Of a stretch of 64,000 nt of DNA, positions 15,890 through 24,250 are shown in pieces. Each line of letters starts with the position of its first letter. Within the stretch, counting starts at the first letter, position 1. The translations under genes were made by a program, and so were the position numbers. The stretch spans positions 182,855 to 246,854 of the forward strand of contig NZ_FNIX01000009.1 of the NCBI RefSeq assembly GCF_900104175.1. Reading direction: 5' to 3'. This DNA comes from Lentzea jiangxiensis. GTDB lineage: Bacteria; Actinomycetota; Actinomycetes; Mycobacteriales; Pseudonocardiaceae. The notes under the pieces were generated by a model, which searched no databases, was not told the origin of the DNA, and saw only the letters and a list, made by a program, of their open reading frames with translations.

Positions 15890-16855
15890 TCAGCGGGCCC
15901 TCCCGGCTCCGAGCAGTTCCCGGAAGCGCAGCGCCACCCAGTCGTGCACGGCCGCGGAGACGCTGTTGTCGCCTGCCCTGTGCTCGAACCAGCGCCAGTC
16001 GCAGTTGACGTTGATCTCCAGGAACACGTGGTCACCGCCGGTCACGAGAAGGTCGAACGCCGCCACCTGGACGCGCCAGTGGCGGGCCAGGGCGAGCAGC
16101 TTGTCCGAGAGGGACGTCGGGACCTCGGTGGGCGTGACGCGGACCGCGTCGGGATCCACCCAGAGTTGTGCCGGGTCGAGCTTGTCGACCTGGAACGCCA
16201 GGCAGCGTTCGCCGACGACGAAGACGCGCAGTTCGGTGTCGGAGGGGACGTACTCCTGCACGATCACCGGGGCGGGTTCCGGGGTGTCAGAGGCCCTGGA
16301 CGTCTCCAGGGGGCGGGGGAAGAGGCCGTGTTGCACGCCCGGGCGGGGCTCCAGCAGGTGTCTGCCGGCCGTTTTGACGATGCAGTGGCCTCCGCCGGGG
16401 CGGGTGCGGCCCGGGCGGGTCGTGACGGCGGTACGGGGGACGCGCAGGCCGAAGGCAGCGGCGTCCGAGAGCTGCGTCAGGCGGTCCAGGTGCGTCGAGA
16501 AGCGCGACGGGTTCACGTGGGCCCAGTCGGAGCGGGAGGACAGCCAGTTGGCCACTGAGGCCCACTGGTCGACGGCGTAGGCGCCGGCCAGGGTTCCCGG
16601 TTCCACCGGGACGGCGGAGAGTTCGAAGTGGCGGCGCCAGACCAGCAGGGGGCGCAGGAGCCAGCGGTCGAGCTCGACCAGCGGCTGGTCGGTGTAGACG
16701 GAGAGCGGGAGGTCGACGCAGCGGTCGGCGTCGATGCGGGCCATTCGGATGCCGCGCTCTGCCAGGGCGATGGAGAGCTCGTTCATCTCCATGTCGGCGG
16801 CGCGGGCCAGGACGAGCACGCAGGGTTGCGGGTTGCCGTCGCCCTCGTCGACCAT
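15890..16855 (-). CDS. ATP-grasp ligase of the graspetide-maturase (MvdD/TgmB) type
   Basis: About 321 residues from ATG 16855. It begins CVLVLARAADMEMNELS and IALAERGIRMARID, the pattern that opens MvdC/MvdD-like enzymes. A VWRRHFE segment, an AHVNPSRF turn and an ATP-grasp core follow: IVKTAG (phosphate-binding Lys), VIVQEYVPSDTELRVFVVG, FDLLV and VFLEINVNCDW (metal-binding Glu/Asn). These enzymes form omega-ester or omega-amide bonds between Asp/Glu side chains and Ser/Thr/Lys of a precursor peptide. A GTG at 16969 in frame would add 38 residues and places the start 20 bp after the small peptide gene, so the start is uncertain. The small acidic-tailed peptide just upstream is the obvious candidate substrate. 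Confidence 0.75.
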   Translation of the reverse strand: MVDEGDGNPQPCVLVLARAADMEMNELSIALAERGIRMARIDADRCVDLPLSVYTDQPLVELDRWLLRPLLVWRRHFELSAVPVEPGTLAGAYAVDQWASVANWLSSRSDWAHVNPSRFSTHLDRLTQLSDAAAFGLRVPRTAVTTRPGRTRPGGGHCIVKTAGRHLLEPRPGVQHGLFPRPLETSRASDTPEPAPVIVQEYVPSDTELRVFVVGERCLAFQVDKLDPAQLWVDPDAVRVTPTEVPTSLSDKLLALARHWRVQVAAFDLLVTGGDHVFLEINVNCDWRWFEHRAGDNSVSAAVHDWVALRFRELLGAGRAR

Positions 16856-16989
16856 GCCGAGGCGGTGGACCTGCTCCTGGAAGTCGAGGCACTTGGGCGG
16901 GGAGCGGAAGAGGTAGTCCTGCCCCTGGAGCAGCAGGGGTCTGGCAGCTTCGGACGGGGCACCCGGCACCCGTCCGTCAGCCGACCTGC

Positions 16990-17112
16990 TCAATCGTCCT
17001 TCTTGCTGCGGAAAACCTGCCCCGCCTGCGCGTACTCTGCGGCGTACTGCGCCAACGCGGGGTCCTCGATCTCGCCACGACGAAGCTGTGCGGCCAGCTC
17101 CTCGAGAGACAT
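16990..17112 (-). CDS. 40-residue peptide, candidate graspetide precursor
   Basis: ATG at 17112 with GAGAGGGG about 8-14 nt upstream, stop at 16990. The first ~30 residues are amphipathic and acidic/Leu-rich (SLEELAAQLRRGEIEDP, YAAEYAQAG), like a leader. The last ten end VFRSKKDD, offering Ser and two Lys as nucleophiles and two terminal Asp as acceptors for ester or amide side-chain bonds. The adjacent ATP-grasp gene on the same strand supports the assignment. It is not similar to known microviridin cores by eye, and it could instead be a small regulatory protein. Confidence 0.6.
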   Translation of the reverse strand: MSLEELAAQLRRGEIEDPALAQYAAEYAQAGQVFRSKKDD

Positions 17113-17251
17113 CGGGATCACCCCTCTCCCCACATGGCGAATCACGCATTCAGGTGATGCACCAGCCGTAGTTTCTGAAACACGTAACGCAATGTCAAGG
17201 CAGCCTCGGGAGCTTACTCCGATTGGGCGCTCAAGTTCCGCCTCTAGATGT

Positions 17252-17291
17252 TCGAAGTGCCCCGAACGAGGTTGCGTTCGGGGCACTTCGA
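17252..17291 (-). terminator. perfect 17-bp terminator hairpin after the NADH dehydrogenase gene
   Basis: tcgaagtgccccgaacg and its exact complement flank a 6-nt loop, 53 bp past the ndh stop codon. It should isolate ndh from the peptide/ATP-grasp genes, whose promoter must then lie in 17113-17251. That 139-bp stretch shows no further gene. Confidence 0.8.
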
Positions 17292-17344
17292 CACTCACAA
17301 CGAGTGACGGCGGCGCGGGTTACGGCTCCCGCGTGCGCGTGTTG

Positions 17345-18670
17345 TCAGCTCTGCACCGCGCGGTCGAAGTCCGACTTCGGGTCGTTGATCTGGCCGAGCG
17401 CCACGACCTCGCGGCCGTAGAACAGCGCCTGCGTCCAGTCCATCAGCACGCGCAGCTTGCGGTTCACGGTGGGCATGAACATCACGTGGTAGCTGCGGTG
17501 CATGAACCACGCCGGCACGCCCTTGAAGCGCAGGCCGAACACGTCCGCGACGCCCTTGTAGAGGCCGAGGCCGGCGACCGAGCCGAGGTACTTGTGGAAG
17601 TAGTCCTTCGGCTTCTGGCCGCGCAGCGACGCGACGATGTTCTTCGCGAGCAGCTTCGACTGGCGGATGGCGTGCTGCGCGTTCGGCACGCACGTCGCCG
17701 TCGGGTCCTCCTCGATGCGCGAGAGGTCCGGCACCGCGGAGCAGTCACCGGCGGCCCACACGCCGTCGAGGCCCTGGACCTGCATGGCGGCGGTGCACCG
17801 GACGCGGCCGCGCTCGTCGAGCGGGAGGTCCGTGTTGCGCAGCACCGGGTTCGCCTTCATGCCGGCGGTCCAGATGATCGTGTCGGAGTCGAACTCGGTG
17901 CCGTCGTCGAGAACGACGTGGCCGTTCTCCAGCGACTTCACGCGGGTGTCGAGGTAGATCTTGATGCCGCGCTTCTCGAGCGCCTCGACGGTCCAGGCGC
18001 CGAGCTTGGCGGACACCTCGGGCATGATCCGGCCGGCGGCCTCGACCAGTACCCAGTTCATCTCTTCGGGCTTGATGCCTTCGTAGTACTTGAGCGCATA
18101 CCGCGTCATGTCCTCGAGCTCGGCGAGCGTCTCGATGCCCGCGAAGCCACCACCGATCACGACGAAGCTCAGGAGCTTCTTGCGCAGGTCCGCGTTGTTG
18201 GTGCTGGCGGCCTGGTCCAGGCGCGAGAGCACGTGGTTGCGGACGTAGATCGCCTCGCCGATCGTCTTCATGCCGATTCCGACCTCGGCCAGGCCGGGGA
18301 TCGGGAGCGTGCGGGAGATCGCACCCAGTGCGGAGACGAGCACGTCGTACTCGATCTCCTCGACGTGACCGTCCGACAGCTCGGCGGTCACGATCTTGCG
18401 CGCGTGCTCGACCTTGGTGACGCGGCCGGTGACGACGTGGCAGCGCTTGAGCACCTTGCGCAAAGGAGCGACGACGTGGCGCGGCTCGATCGAGCCGGCC
18501 GCCGCCTCGGGCAGGAAGGGCTGGTAGGTCATGTGCGGCTGCGGGTCGATCACCGTCACGGAGGCCTCACCGGAACGCAGTTTCTTCTGCAGACCGAGAG
18601 CCGTGTACATCCCGACGTACCCACCGCCGACAATGACGATTCGTGTGGGTTGCGACTTCACAGCAGCCAT
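17345..18670 (-). CDS. ndh: type II NADH:quinone dehydrogenase
   Basis: Non-proton-pumping, FAD-containing respiratory NADH dehydrogenase of about 441 residues, peripheral on the inner face of the membrane. The FAD-binding loop IVIVGGGYVGMYTA is at the N-terminus and the NADH-binding loop FVVIGGGFAGIETLAELED near residue 170; VWAAGDCSAVPD is the conserved FAD C-terminal motif, and HAIRQSKLLAKNI follows. A C-terminal amphipathic part (KLRVLMDWTQALFYGREVV) would attach to the membrane. GTG 18676 is also in frame; ATG 18670 is preferred. Transcription is independent of neighbours. Confidence 0.93.
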   Translation of the reverse strand: MAAVKSQPTRIVIVGGGYVGMYTALGLQKKLRSGEASVTVIDPQPHMTYQPFLPEAAAGSIEPRHVVAPLRKVLKRCHVVTGRVTKVEHARKIVTAELSDGHVEEIEYDVLVSALGAISRTLPIPGLAEVGIGMKTIGEAIYVRNHVLSRLDQAASTNNADLRKKLLSFVVIGGGFAGIETLAELEDMTRYALKYYEGIKPEEMNWVLVEAAGRIMPEVSAKLGAWTVEALEKRGIKIYLDTRVKSLENGHVVLDDGTEFDSDTIIWTAGMKANPVLRNTDLPLDERGRVRCTAAMQVQGLDGVWAAGDCSAVPDLSRIEEDPTATCVPNAQHAIRQSKLLAKNIVASLRGQKPKDYFHKYLGSVAGLGLYKGVADVFGLRFKGVPAWFMHRSYHVMFMPTVNRKLRVLMDWTQALFYGREVVALGQINDPKSDFDRAVQS

Positions 18671-18812
18671 ACACACATGGTGGCACCACGACCCCCTTTT
18701 TCGCGCGTCCGGAGGGGCCGTTGTGACTACCGTCGCCGGGTGATGCCGGACACCCTCCCGGCTGACCTGCGCCTTGACCGGAACTTGGGGAGTTCTCCCT
18801 GAGAGTACCGAT

Positions 18813-19274
18813 TCAGATCCTCAGCGCGACGACCCCGATCACCACCGTCAGAGCGCCCAGTCCGAGCACCTCGGCGAGGCCCGTGTTCGGCCCCGAAGGA
18901 AGTACGGCCGCGAAGGCCGCGACAACGAATGCGATCGCCTGGACAATGGCGAACCGGCGTGCCGGTGCTTTTAACGCCGCGGGCTCGATTTTCGTTTTCA
19001 CCGGAACGACCGCCGCGAGTGCCGCGGTCACGTGAACCAGGTGCAGCGCCGGAATCAGGACCAGCACACCGAGCCGCAACGGGTGCCCGTCCCCGAACGC
19101 CATCGCCAGGGCCGCGTAGCCGATCAGCAACGCCGCGCCCGCGCTGCCGGGCATCAGCACCGTGACCACTGTCAGCGCCGTCACGACCAGCAGCGGTGCG
19201 ATCGACTCCGACTCCAGGTGCAGGACCAGCGCCACGGGCAACGCCGCGAGCACGATCGCGAGGCGCATCAGCAT
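18813..19274 (-). CDS. small multipass membrane protein at the end of the MoxR operon
   Basis: 153 residues, almost entirely hydrophobic with about four to five spans (AIVLAALPVALVLHL, PLLVVTALTVVTVLMP, LVLIPALHLVHVTAALA, LAEVLGLGALTVVIGVVAL). No family is recognised. The start ATGCTGATG overlaps the DUF58 stop, so it is translationally coupled. It contains one rare TTA leucine codon (18974-18972, in PAALKAP), which in streptomycetes marks dependence on a scarce tRNA. Confidence 0.75.
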   Translation of the reverse strand: MLMRLAIVLAALPVALVLHLESESIAPLLVVTALTVVTVLMPGSAGAALLIGYAALAMAFGDGHPLRLGVLVLIPALHLVHVTAALAAVVPVKTKIEPAALKAPARRFAIVQAIAFVVAAFAAVLPSGPNTGLAEVLGLGALTVVIGVVALRI

Positions 19275-20497
19275 TCGCGGGTCACCGCCACCCCGTGCTC
19301 GGCCATCCTGCGCAGCCTCAGCCGGTGCTCCGCGGCGATCATCTCGGCCGCGACCTCGCCCCACGGCGTGTCCGCGTCGGGCCGCAACGGCAGCGGCAGG
19401 GTGTTCACCGCCAGCACGACGTGCCCGTTCTTGCGCGTCTGCACGGCCAGCTCCGCGATCTCGTCGTCGAGGAACGGCGACAGCAGCACGACCACGCATC
19501 CGTGCGGCAGCTTGCGCAACGCCACGCGCGACGACCAGCCCGCGGCCTGCACGCACACGACGAGCTGCGTGCGGATGCGCATCAGGTGCCGCCGCCCCAC
19601 CCCGGGACGCACGTTGAGCTGGGGACGCGACAGGTCCACCAGTCCCACCCGGTCGCCCTGCCGCAGGTAGCCGGCGGCCATCGACGCCGCCCGCCGCACC
19701 GCCCGGTCCAGGCTGCCGTCCGGCCGCGTCGTGGCGCCGTGGTGCGGTGACGACCACTGCGCCACGTCCGTGCCGACGTCGCTGCGGGTGTCGAGCGCCA
19801 GCACGACCTCCGCGTCGGCCTCGGCGTGCCGCTCGCGCACGTGGACGGTGCCGGTGCGGGTGGTGACGCGCCAGTCGATCCGCCGGAGCCTGTCCCCCGG
19901 CTGGAACGCCCTGATGTCGCGCAGTTCGGTGGAGTCGCCCACGCGCGGCGAGCGGTGGATGCCGACCAGGCCCGCGGGACGGGGAGGCAGCGGTCCGGAC
20001 GGGTGGTGCTCGACCGGCGGCAGGATCGTGCGCACGTGCTCGGCGCCGACGACCGGTCCGTAGACGTGCATGCCGTCCGGACCGGCGAACAGGTGGTCCA
20101 GACGCAGGTCGACGCCTGGTCCCCACGCGTCGCGCCGGATCCGCACCGGCAGGTCGGGCGAGTGCGCGGGAACCGCTCGCATGCCACCGGGCAGCCGCAC
20201 GACCGCGATCTCCGCGTCCGCGCCGTCGAGGTGCGCGACGGTGTGCACGACGCCGGCACCCGCACCGCGCGGCACGGGCTTCACGCTCACCTTCGGCACG
20301 CCGCGGGGTTTGTGCGTGAGCAGGACGGACAGGACGAGCGGCACGCCGAACAGCACCAGCTCGACCTGGTGCAGGAACATCCCGCACACGACGAGCCCGA
20401 CACCGAGCCAGACGGCGCGGGAGTACGCGTCCGTGGGGTGCCAGTGGGCGCCGTGCGACTGGGCGAACGCCTCCCGGAGCTTGTCCGCCCTGCTCAT
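19268..20497 (-). CDS. DUF58 domain protein (MoxR partner)
   Basis: 409 residues. Two N-terminal hydrophobic spans (VWLGVGLVVCGMFLHQV, VLFGVPLVLSVLLTH) anchor a cytoplasmic domain carrying the DUF58 signature IRAFQPGDRLRRIDWRVTTRTG. It is followed by a von Willebrand A-like region with EVVLALDTRSD (MIDAS-like D-x-S). DUF58 proteins accompany MoxR AAA ATPases and are thought to act in metal insertion or protein-complex assembly. ATGA overlap with the MoxR gene; it ends overlapping the next membrane protein gene. Confidence 0.87.
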   Translation of the reverse strand: MSRADKLREAFAQSHGAHWHPTDAYSRAVWLGVGLVVCGMFLHQVELVLFGVPLVLSVLLTHKPRGVPKVSVKPVPRGAGAGVVHTVAHLDGADAEIAVVRLPGGMRAVPAHSPDLPVRIRRDAWGPGVDLRLDHLFAGPDGMHVYGPVVGAEHVRTILPPVEHHPSGPLPPRPAGLVGIHRSPRVGDSTELRDIRAFQPGDRLRRIDWRVTTRTGTVHVRERHAEADAEVVLALDTRSDVGTDVAQWSSPHHGATTRPDGSLDRAVRRAASMAAGYLRQGDRVGLVDLSRPQLNVRPGVGRRHLMRIRTQLVVCVQAAGWSSRVALRKLPHGCVVVLLSPFLDDEIAELAVQTRKNGHVVLAVNTLPLPLRPDADTPWGEVAAEMIAAEHRLRLRRMAEHGVAVTREC

Positions 20498-21450
20498 GAG
20501 CTGGGCGGGCCCGGGACCTTGGCGAGCAGCTCGGTGACGACCTGCACGCCGCTGACCCCGGACGTCCACGTCTCGGGCTTCATCACGAGCCGGTGCGCGA
20601 GGACGGCGACCGCGCACTCCTTGACGTCCTCGGGCGTCACGTACCCGCGGTCGTCCAGGGTGGCCAGTGCGCGGGCGACGAGCACGAGCGCCTGCGCACC
20701 TCGCGGCGACGCACCGACCTCGACGGACGGGTGGCGCCGCGTCGCGACGGCCAGGTCGACGCAGTAGCGCAGGAGGTCGTCGTCCACGGTCGACCGCTCG
20801 ATCGCGGCCTGCAGCTCCGCGAGCCGCCCGTCCGCGAGGACCCGCGGCACCTCGGCCTCCTCCCGCTGCCGCGCGATCCGCCGGCGCAGGACCTCGACCT
20901 CCTCCTCGGCGGGCGGGTAGCCGATGTCGAGCCGCACGAGGAACCGGTCGAGCTGCGCCTCGGGCAACGGGTAGGTGCCCTCGTACTCGACGGGGTTCGA
21001 GGTCGCGAGCACGTGGAACGGCCTGGGCAGCGCGAACGTGCGCCCCTCGACCGTCACCTGCCGCTCCTGCATGGCCTCCAGCAGCGCCGACTGCGTCTTG
21101 GGCGGCGTCCGGTTGATCTCGTCGGCGAGCAGCAGCCCGGTGAAGACGGGGCCTTCGCGGAACTCGAACTCGCGGGTGCCGGGGTCGTAGAGGAACGAGC
21201 CGGTGACGTCCGCGGGCAGCAGGTCGGGCGTGCACTGCAGGCGGCGGAAGCCGAGGCCCAGCGCCTGTGCGAGCGACCGCGCGATCAGCGTCTTGCCGAG
21301 GCCCGGCACGTCCTCCAGCAGCACGTGCCCGCCCGCCAGCACGGCCGCGAGCGCGAGCCGCAGCGTCCGCGTGCGCCCGACGACGACGTCGCCGATCGCG
21401 TCGAGGACCGCCTTGGCGTCGTGCGCCACCGATTCCTGGCTGATCGTCAC
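20494..21450 (-). CDS. MoxR-family AAA+ ATPase
   Basis: 318 residues. Walker A in EDVPGLGKTLIARSLA, Walker B LLADEINR, sensor 1 in LATSNP, followed by EAQLDRFLV and the MoxR lid domain with ASPRGAQALV. MoxR proteins work as chaperone-like ATPases with VWA/DUF58 partners. The GTG at 21450 overlaps the upstream stop (GTGA) and the gene overlaps the DUF58 gene (ATGA), indicating one tightly coupled operon. Confidence 0.93.
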   Translation of the reverse strand: MTISQESVAHDAKAVLDAIGDVVVGRTRTLRLALAAVLAGGHVLLEDVPGLGKTLIARSLAQALGLGFRRLQCTPDLLPADVTGSFLYDPGTREFEFREGPVFTGLLLADEINRTPPKTQSALLEAMQERQVTVEGRTFALPRPFHVLATSNPVEYEGTYPLPEAQLDRFLVRLDIGYPPAEEEVEVLRRRIARQREEAEVPRVLADGRLAELQAAIERSTVDDDLLRYCVDLAVATRRHPSVEVGASPRGAQALVLVARALATLDDRGYVTPEDVKECAVAVLAHRLVMKPETWTSGVSGVQVVTELLAKVPGPPSS

Positions 21451-21797
21451 TCGACCCTCCTGAGCCTGTCCGCGAGTTCGTCCGGACCGGGCATCTCGGA
21501 CGCCTCGATCCCCAGTCGTGCGAGCCGGGCGCGGAACCGCTCCCGGTAGCGCCTCGGGTCCTTCTCCGCCTCCGCCAGCCTGCTCGCGAGGGTGCTGGCG
21601 TGCGCGGAGCTGATCGAGTCCGGTGGTGGCGGCGGAGGGCTCCAGACGATGTCGGTGGCGCGCGGCAGCCGGGTGACCAGCACCCCGAACGCCGTCGGCG
21701 GCACCGCCAGCACCGCCGCCCACGGTGGTGAGGCGCCGAGCCACCAGACGACGACACCGATCGCCACCCCGACCACCAACGCCAGCACGGTTCTCAC
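21447..21797 (-). CDS. small membrane protein of the MoxR operon
   Basis: 116 residues: two N-terminal hydrophobic spans (TVLALVVGVAIGVVVWWLG, WAAVLAVPPTAFGVLV), then a Pro-rich linker (WSPPPPPPDS) and a charged helical tail with several Arg/Glu heptad-like stretches (LAEAEKDPRRYRERFRARL). No named family. GTG 21797 overlaps the stop of the DUF4129 gene by 4 bp. Confidence 0.75.
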   Translation of the reverse strand: MRTVLALVVGVAIGVVVWWLGASPPWAAVLAVPPTAFGVLVTRLPRATDIVWSPPPPPPDSISSAHASTLASRLAEAEKDPRRYRERFRARLARLGIEASEMPGPDELADRLRRVE

Positions 21798-22396
21798 GCG
21801 AGCTCCCGGACGATGCGGCTCAGCTCTCGCCGCGCCTGCTCGGCTTGCGCGGCCGTCACGTCCTCGTGTCCGAACCGCGCGCGCCGGTAGAGGTCCTTCA
21901 GCACGACCGCGTCCACGCCGAGTTCTTCGGTGAACTCGGTGGGCGTCTGGTGCGGTGCCCTCGGTTCCGCCGCCTCCAGCGCGAGCCAGGCGGCGATCAC
22001 GGCGTCGCGCGGGGGCCGGCCGGGGTGCCCGGTGAACTCCTGCAACGCCTTCTCGACGCGCCGGACCACCGGCACCTGCTCCCCGAGCTCGAACTCCTCG
22101 ACCTCGACGCCGCGCACGCCACGGCGGCGGCGCCGGCGGGGCAGCTCGATCGCGAGGACCATGCCGGCCAGTCCGAACAGGACGAGCCCGACGAGCACCA
22201 GCAGGTACACCGTGAGCGGCGCCGCGACCACGGCCGGCAGGTCGCCCGGCACGGCGATGTCGGCGTCCGGGGAGCGGTCCTGCGGCGGCGGGCGGTCGTC
22301 CAGGCGGTTGACGAGGGTGATCGGGGACGTGCCGGAGGCCGCGACGACGACGATCAGCAACGCCGCCACCGCCACTCCGGCCCGCCACCACTTCAT
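21794..22396 (-). CDS. DUF4129 domain membrane protein, first gene of the MoxR operon
   Basis: 200 residues: signal-anchor helix at the N-terminus, ~40-residue external segment, second helix (LTVYLLVLVGLVLFGLAGM), a basic stop-transfer run (PRRRRRRG), then the cytoplasmic C-terminal domain with VIAAWLALEAA, TPTEFTEEL and LKDLYRRARFGHEDVT, the DUF4129 signature. This family is routinely found with MoxR/DUF58 and transglutaminase-like proteins. The transcript then runs through four more overlapping genes. Confidence 0.85.
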   Translation of the reverse strand: MKWWRAGVAVAALLIVVVAASGTSPITLVNRLDDRPPPQDRSPDADIAVPGDLPAVVAAPLTVYLLVLVGLVLFGLAGMVLAIELPRRRRRRGVRGVEVEEFELGEQVPVVRRVEKALQEFTGHPGRPPRDAVIAAWLALEAAEPRAPHQTPTEFTEELGVDAVVLKDLYRRARFGHEDVTAAQAEQARRELSRIVRELA

Positions 22397-22446
22397 GCGG
22401 GTCAGCCTCGCACGGCCGCGGAGACTTCGGATGATCCTTTGGTCGG

Positions 22447-23520
22447 TCAGTCGAAGCCCGTTTCGGGCACCAGGCCGTCGAGGAAACGTCCGGAGGTCCG
22501 GTGCCAGGTCGGGCTCGGGCTCGAGCCAGACCCCGGACTGCTCACCGCCTGCCCAGGTGGTCCAGCGCGATCCGCGTATGGCCCCAATCCTCGGCCAGGT
22601 ACGGCATGCCGAGCAACGACAGCGTGCGTTCCGCGGTGCCGACGCCCATGAGGCTGTCGAACGGGACGCGATCGGATGCCCACGAGGTCGGCTCGGTGGT
22701 CGAGAACGCGGACCGCTCGCTCACCACCGTGCCACCGCTCCAGGACTCCACGGGCGAATCCCAAGTCCAGCTCGATCACCTCCGCCGCAGGCCGTCGAAC
22801 TCCTGCAGGAGGTCCTCGACCAGCACGACCACCGACATCTTGATCTCATCTGGGTCGCTGAAACCCATCTCCGCCTCGGCGGCAAGACGTGGAAGCAACT
22901 CCTCAGGTCCTCCCGCGAGTCCACGGAGGTCTTCGACGGCACCCGCCACCACCGTGCTCGGCAGCTCGTCCTCCGCGACGCGCGCCAGGCTCGACGCCAA
23001 CGGTGCGGTGTCGATGGCACGGAGCAGGCGAAGGACGTCCAACCCGTCCTTGGGCTTCAGGCGGTGTGGCTGCTCCCGTCGCTCGGCGATCTTGACGATC
23101 TTGGATACCAGGAGGGCAGCGGGTCCCGCCACCTTGATCTCGAACGTCCGCTGATCGCGGGGATCGAGCGCACCGATCCGGCGAACCTCGTGGTCCACCA
23201 CGGCCGGTTCCAGTCCCGGCGTCCTGCGCGCGGTCGCCGTGGCATCGTGCGGTGGACTGAGATGAGCGGACCTCCGCCCTCCTCGGCCGCACGACGCCTC
23301 GGGTGTCATGAGGTCGACCGCGATGTCACCCGGACCCCACCCAGCTTCCCGGCTGCCGGCCGGGAGCGAATCCAGCGGCCTGCATGGCGTCGACGATCGT
23401 GAGCTCGTCCTCGATCAGCTCGCCTTTTGACGTTCCACGCTTCCCGGTGTTCCGCGACACATGGAACAGCCTGATACATGGAACACGTCCAAGGCGCCGG
23501 ACGGATTCACACGCCGGGCT
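22447..23520 (-). pseudogene. decayed nucleotidyltransferase-like gene and flanking remnants
   Basis: The intact part is 22776-23309 (178 codons): VDHEVRRIGALDP, FEIKVAGPAALLVSKIVKIAER and KPKDGLDVLRLLRAID match the C-terminal half of an uncharacterised actinobacterial nucleotidyltransferase-like family. Conserved sequence continues upstream in two other frames (GPGDIAVDLMTPE in the same frame, KGELIEDELTIVDAMQAAGF shifted, near 23370-23420), so a frameshift has split the gene, and the usual N-terminal nucleotide-binding region is missing. Downstream, 22447-22775 holds only short frames, including one with WSGGTVVSERSAFSTTEP. Family assignment is from memory of the motif pattern. Confidence 0.45.
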
Positions 23521-23533
23521 GAACGCGACTGCG

Positions 23534-24250
23534 TCAGCCCTTCGCCCTCCTCAACACGTCCTGCAGCATCTCCTGCGTCAGCCGTCCGGTGTAGGTGTTG
23601 TGCGGCGACACGTGGTAGCACCCGAACACCCGCAGCCCACCCGCCTCGACCTCCACGCCGTGCCCGAACTTCGGCGGCCGCGCGACCCCCAGCAGCGGCA
23701 GGAACGCCTTCCAGCCGAACCCGCCGAGCACCACCACCGACCGCAGCCGGGGCATCAGCGAGATCTCCTCGCGCAGGAACGGCGAGCACCGGTCGCGTTC
23801 CTCGGCGGTGGGCTTGTTCTCGGGCGGCGCGCACCGCACCGGTGAGGCCATCCGCACGCCGTACAGCTCCATGCCGTCGTCCCGGGACCACGCGGACGGC
23901 TGGGAGGCCAGGCCTACCTCGTACAGGGCCCGGTACAGGAAGTCGCCGGACGGGTCGCCGGTGAACATGCGGCCCGTCCGGTTGCCGCCGTGCGCGGCGG
24001 GGGCGAGGCCCACGATCAGCAGCGAGGCGTCGAGGGGTCCGAAGCCCGGCACGGGTCTGCCCCAGTACTCCTGGTCCTGGAACGCCGCGCGCTTCACCGA
24101 GGCGACCGACTCGCGCCAGGCGACCAGGCGCGGGCACGCTCGGCAGGACGTTATCCGCTCGTCGAGTTCCGTAGTGTTGCTCCCATGTCCGAGGAGAAGA
24201 CCGAAGAGAAGCCCGAGTCTCCTGCTGATGATCTGGTCACCACCCAGCAC
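23534..24250 (-). CDS. uracil-DNA glycosylase, family 5 (UdgB-like)
   Basis: DNA-repair glycosylase removing uracil and deaminated bases. Conserved sequence starts LDERITSCRACPRLVAW (with two of the Fe-S cysteines) and continues WGRPVPGFG, GLAPAAHGGNRTGRMFTGD (motif 1), VRCAPPENKPT, and CYHVSPHNTYTGRLT (motif with catalytic His). About 210 residues are conserved. The start is unclear: no ATG, GTG or TTG lies in frame between the conserved LDER (codon at 24166) and GTG 24250, so either GTG 24250, inside the divergent peptidase gene, or a non-standard codon is used. Confidence 0.85.
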   Translation of the reverse strand: MLGGDQIISRRLGLLFGLLLGHGSNTTELDERITSCRACPRLVAWRESVASVKRAAFQDQEYWGRPVPGFGPLDASLLIVGLAPAAHGGNRTGRMFTGDPSGDFLYRALYEVGLASQPSAWSRDDGMELYGVRMASPVRCAPPENKPTAEERDRCSPFLREEISLMPRLRSVVVLGGFGWKAFLPLLGVARPPKFGHGVEVEAGGLRVFGCYHVSPHNTYTGRLTQEMLQDVLRRAKG

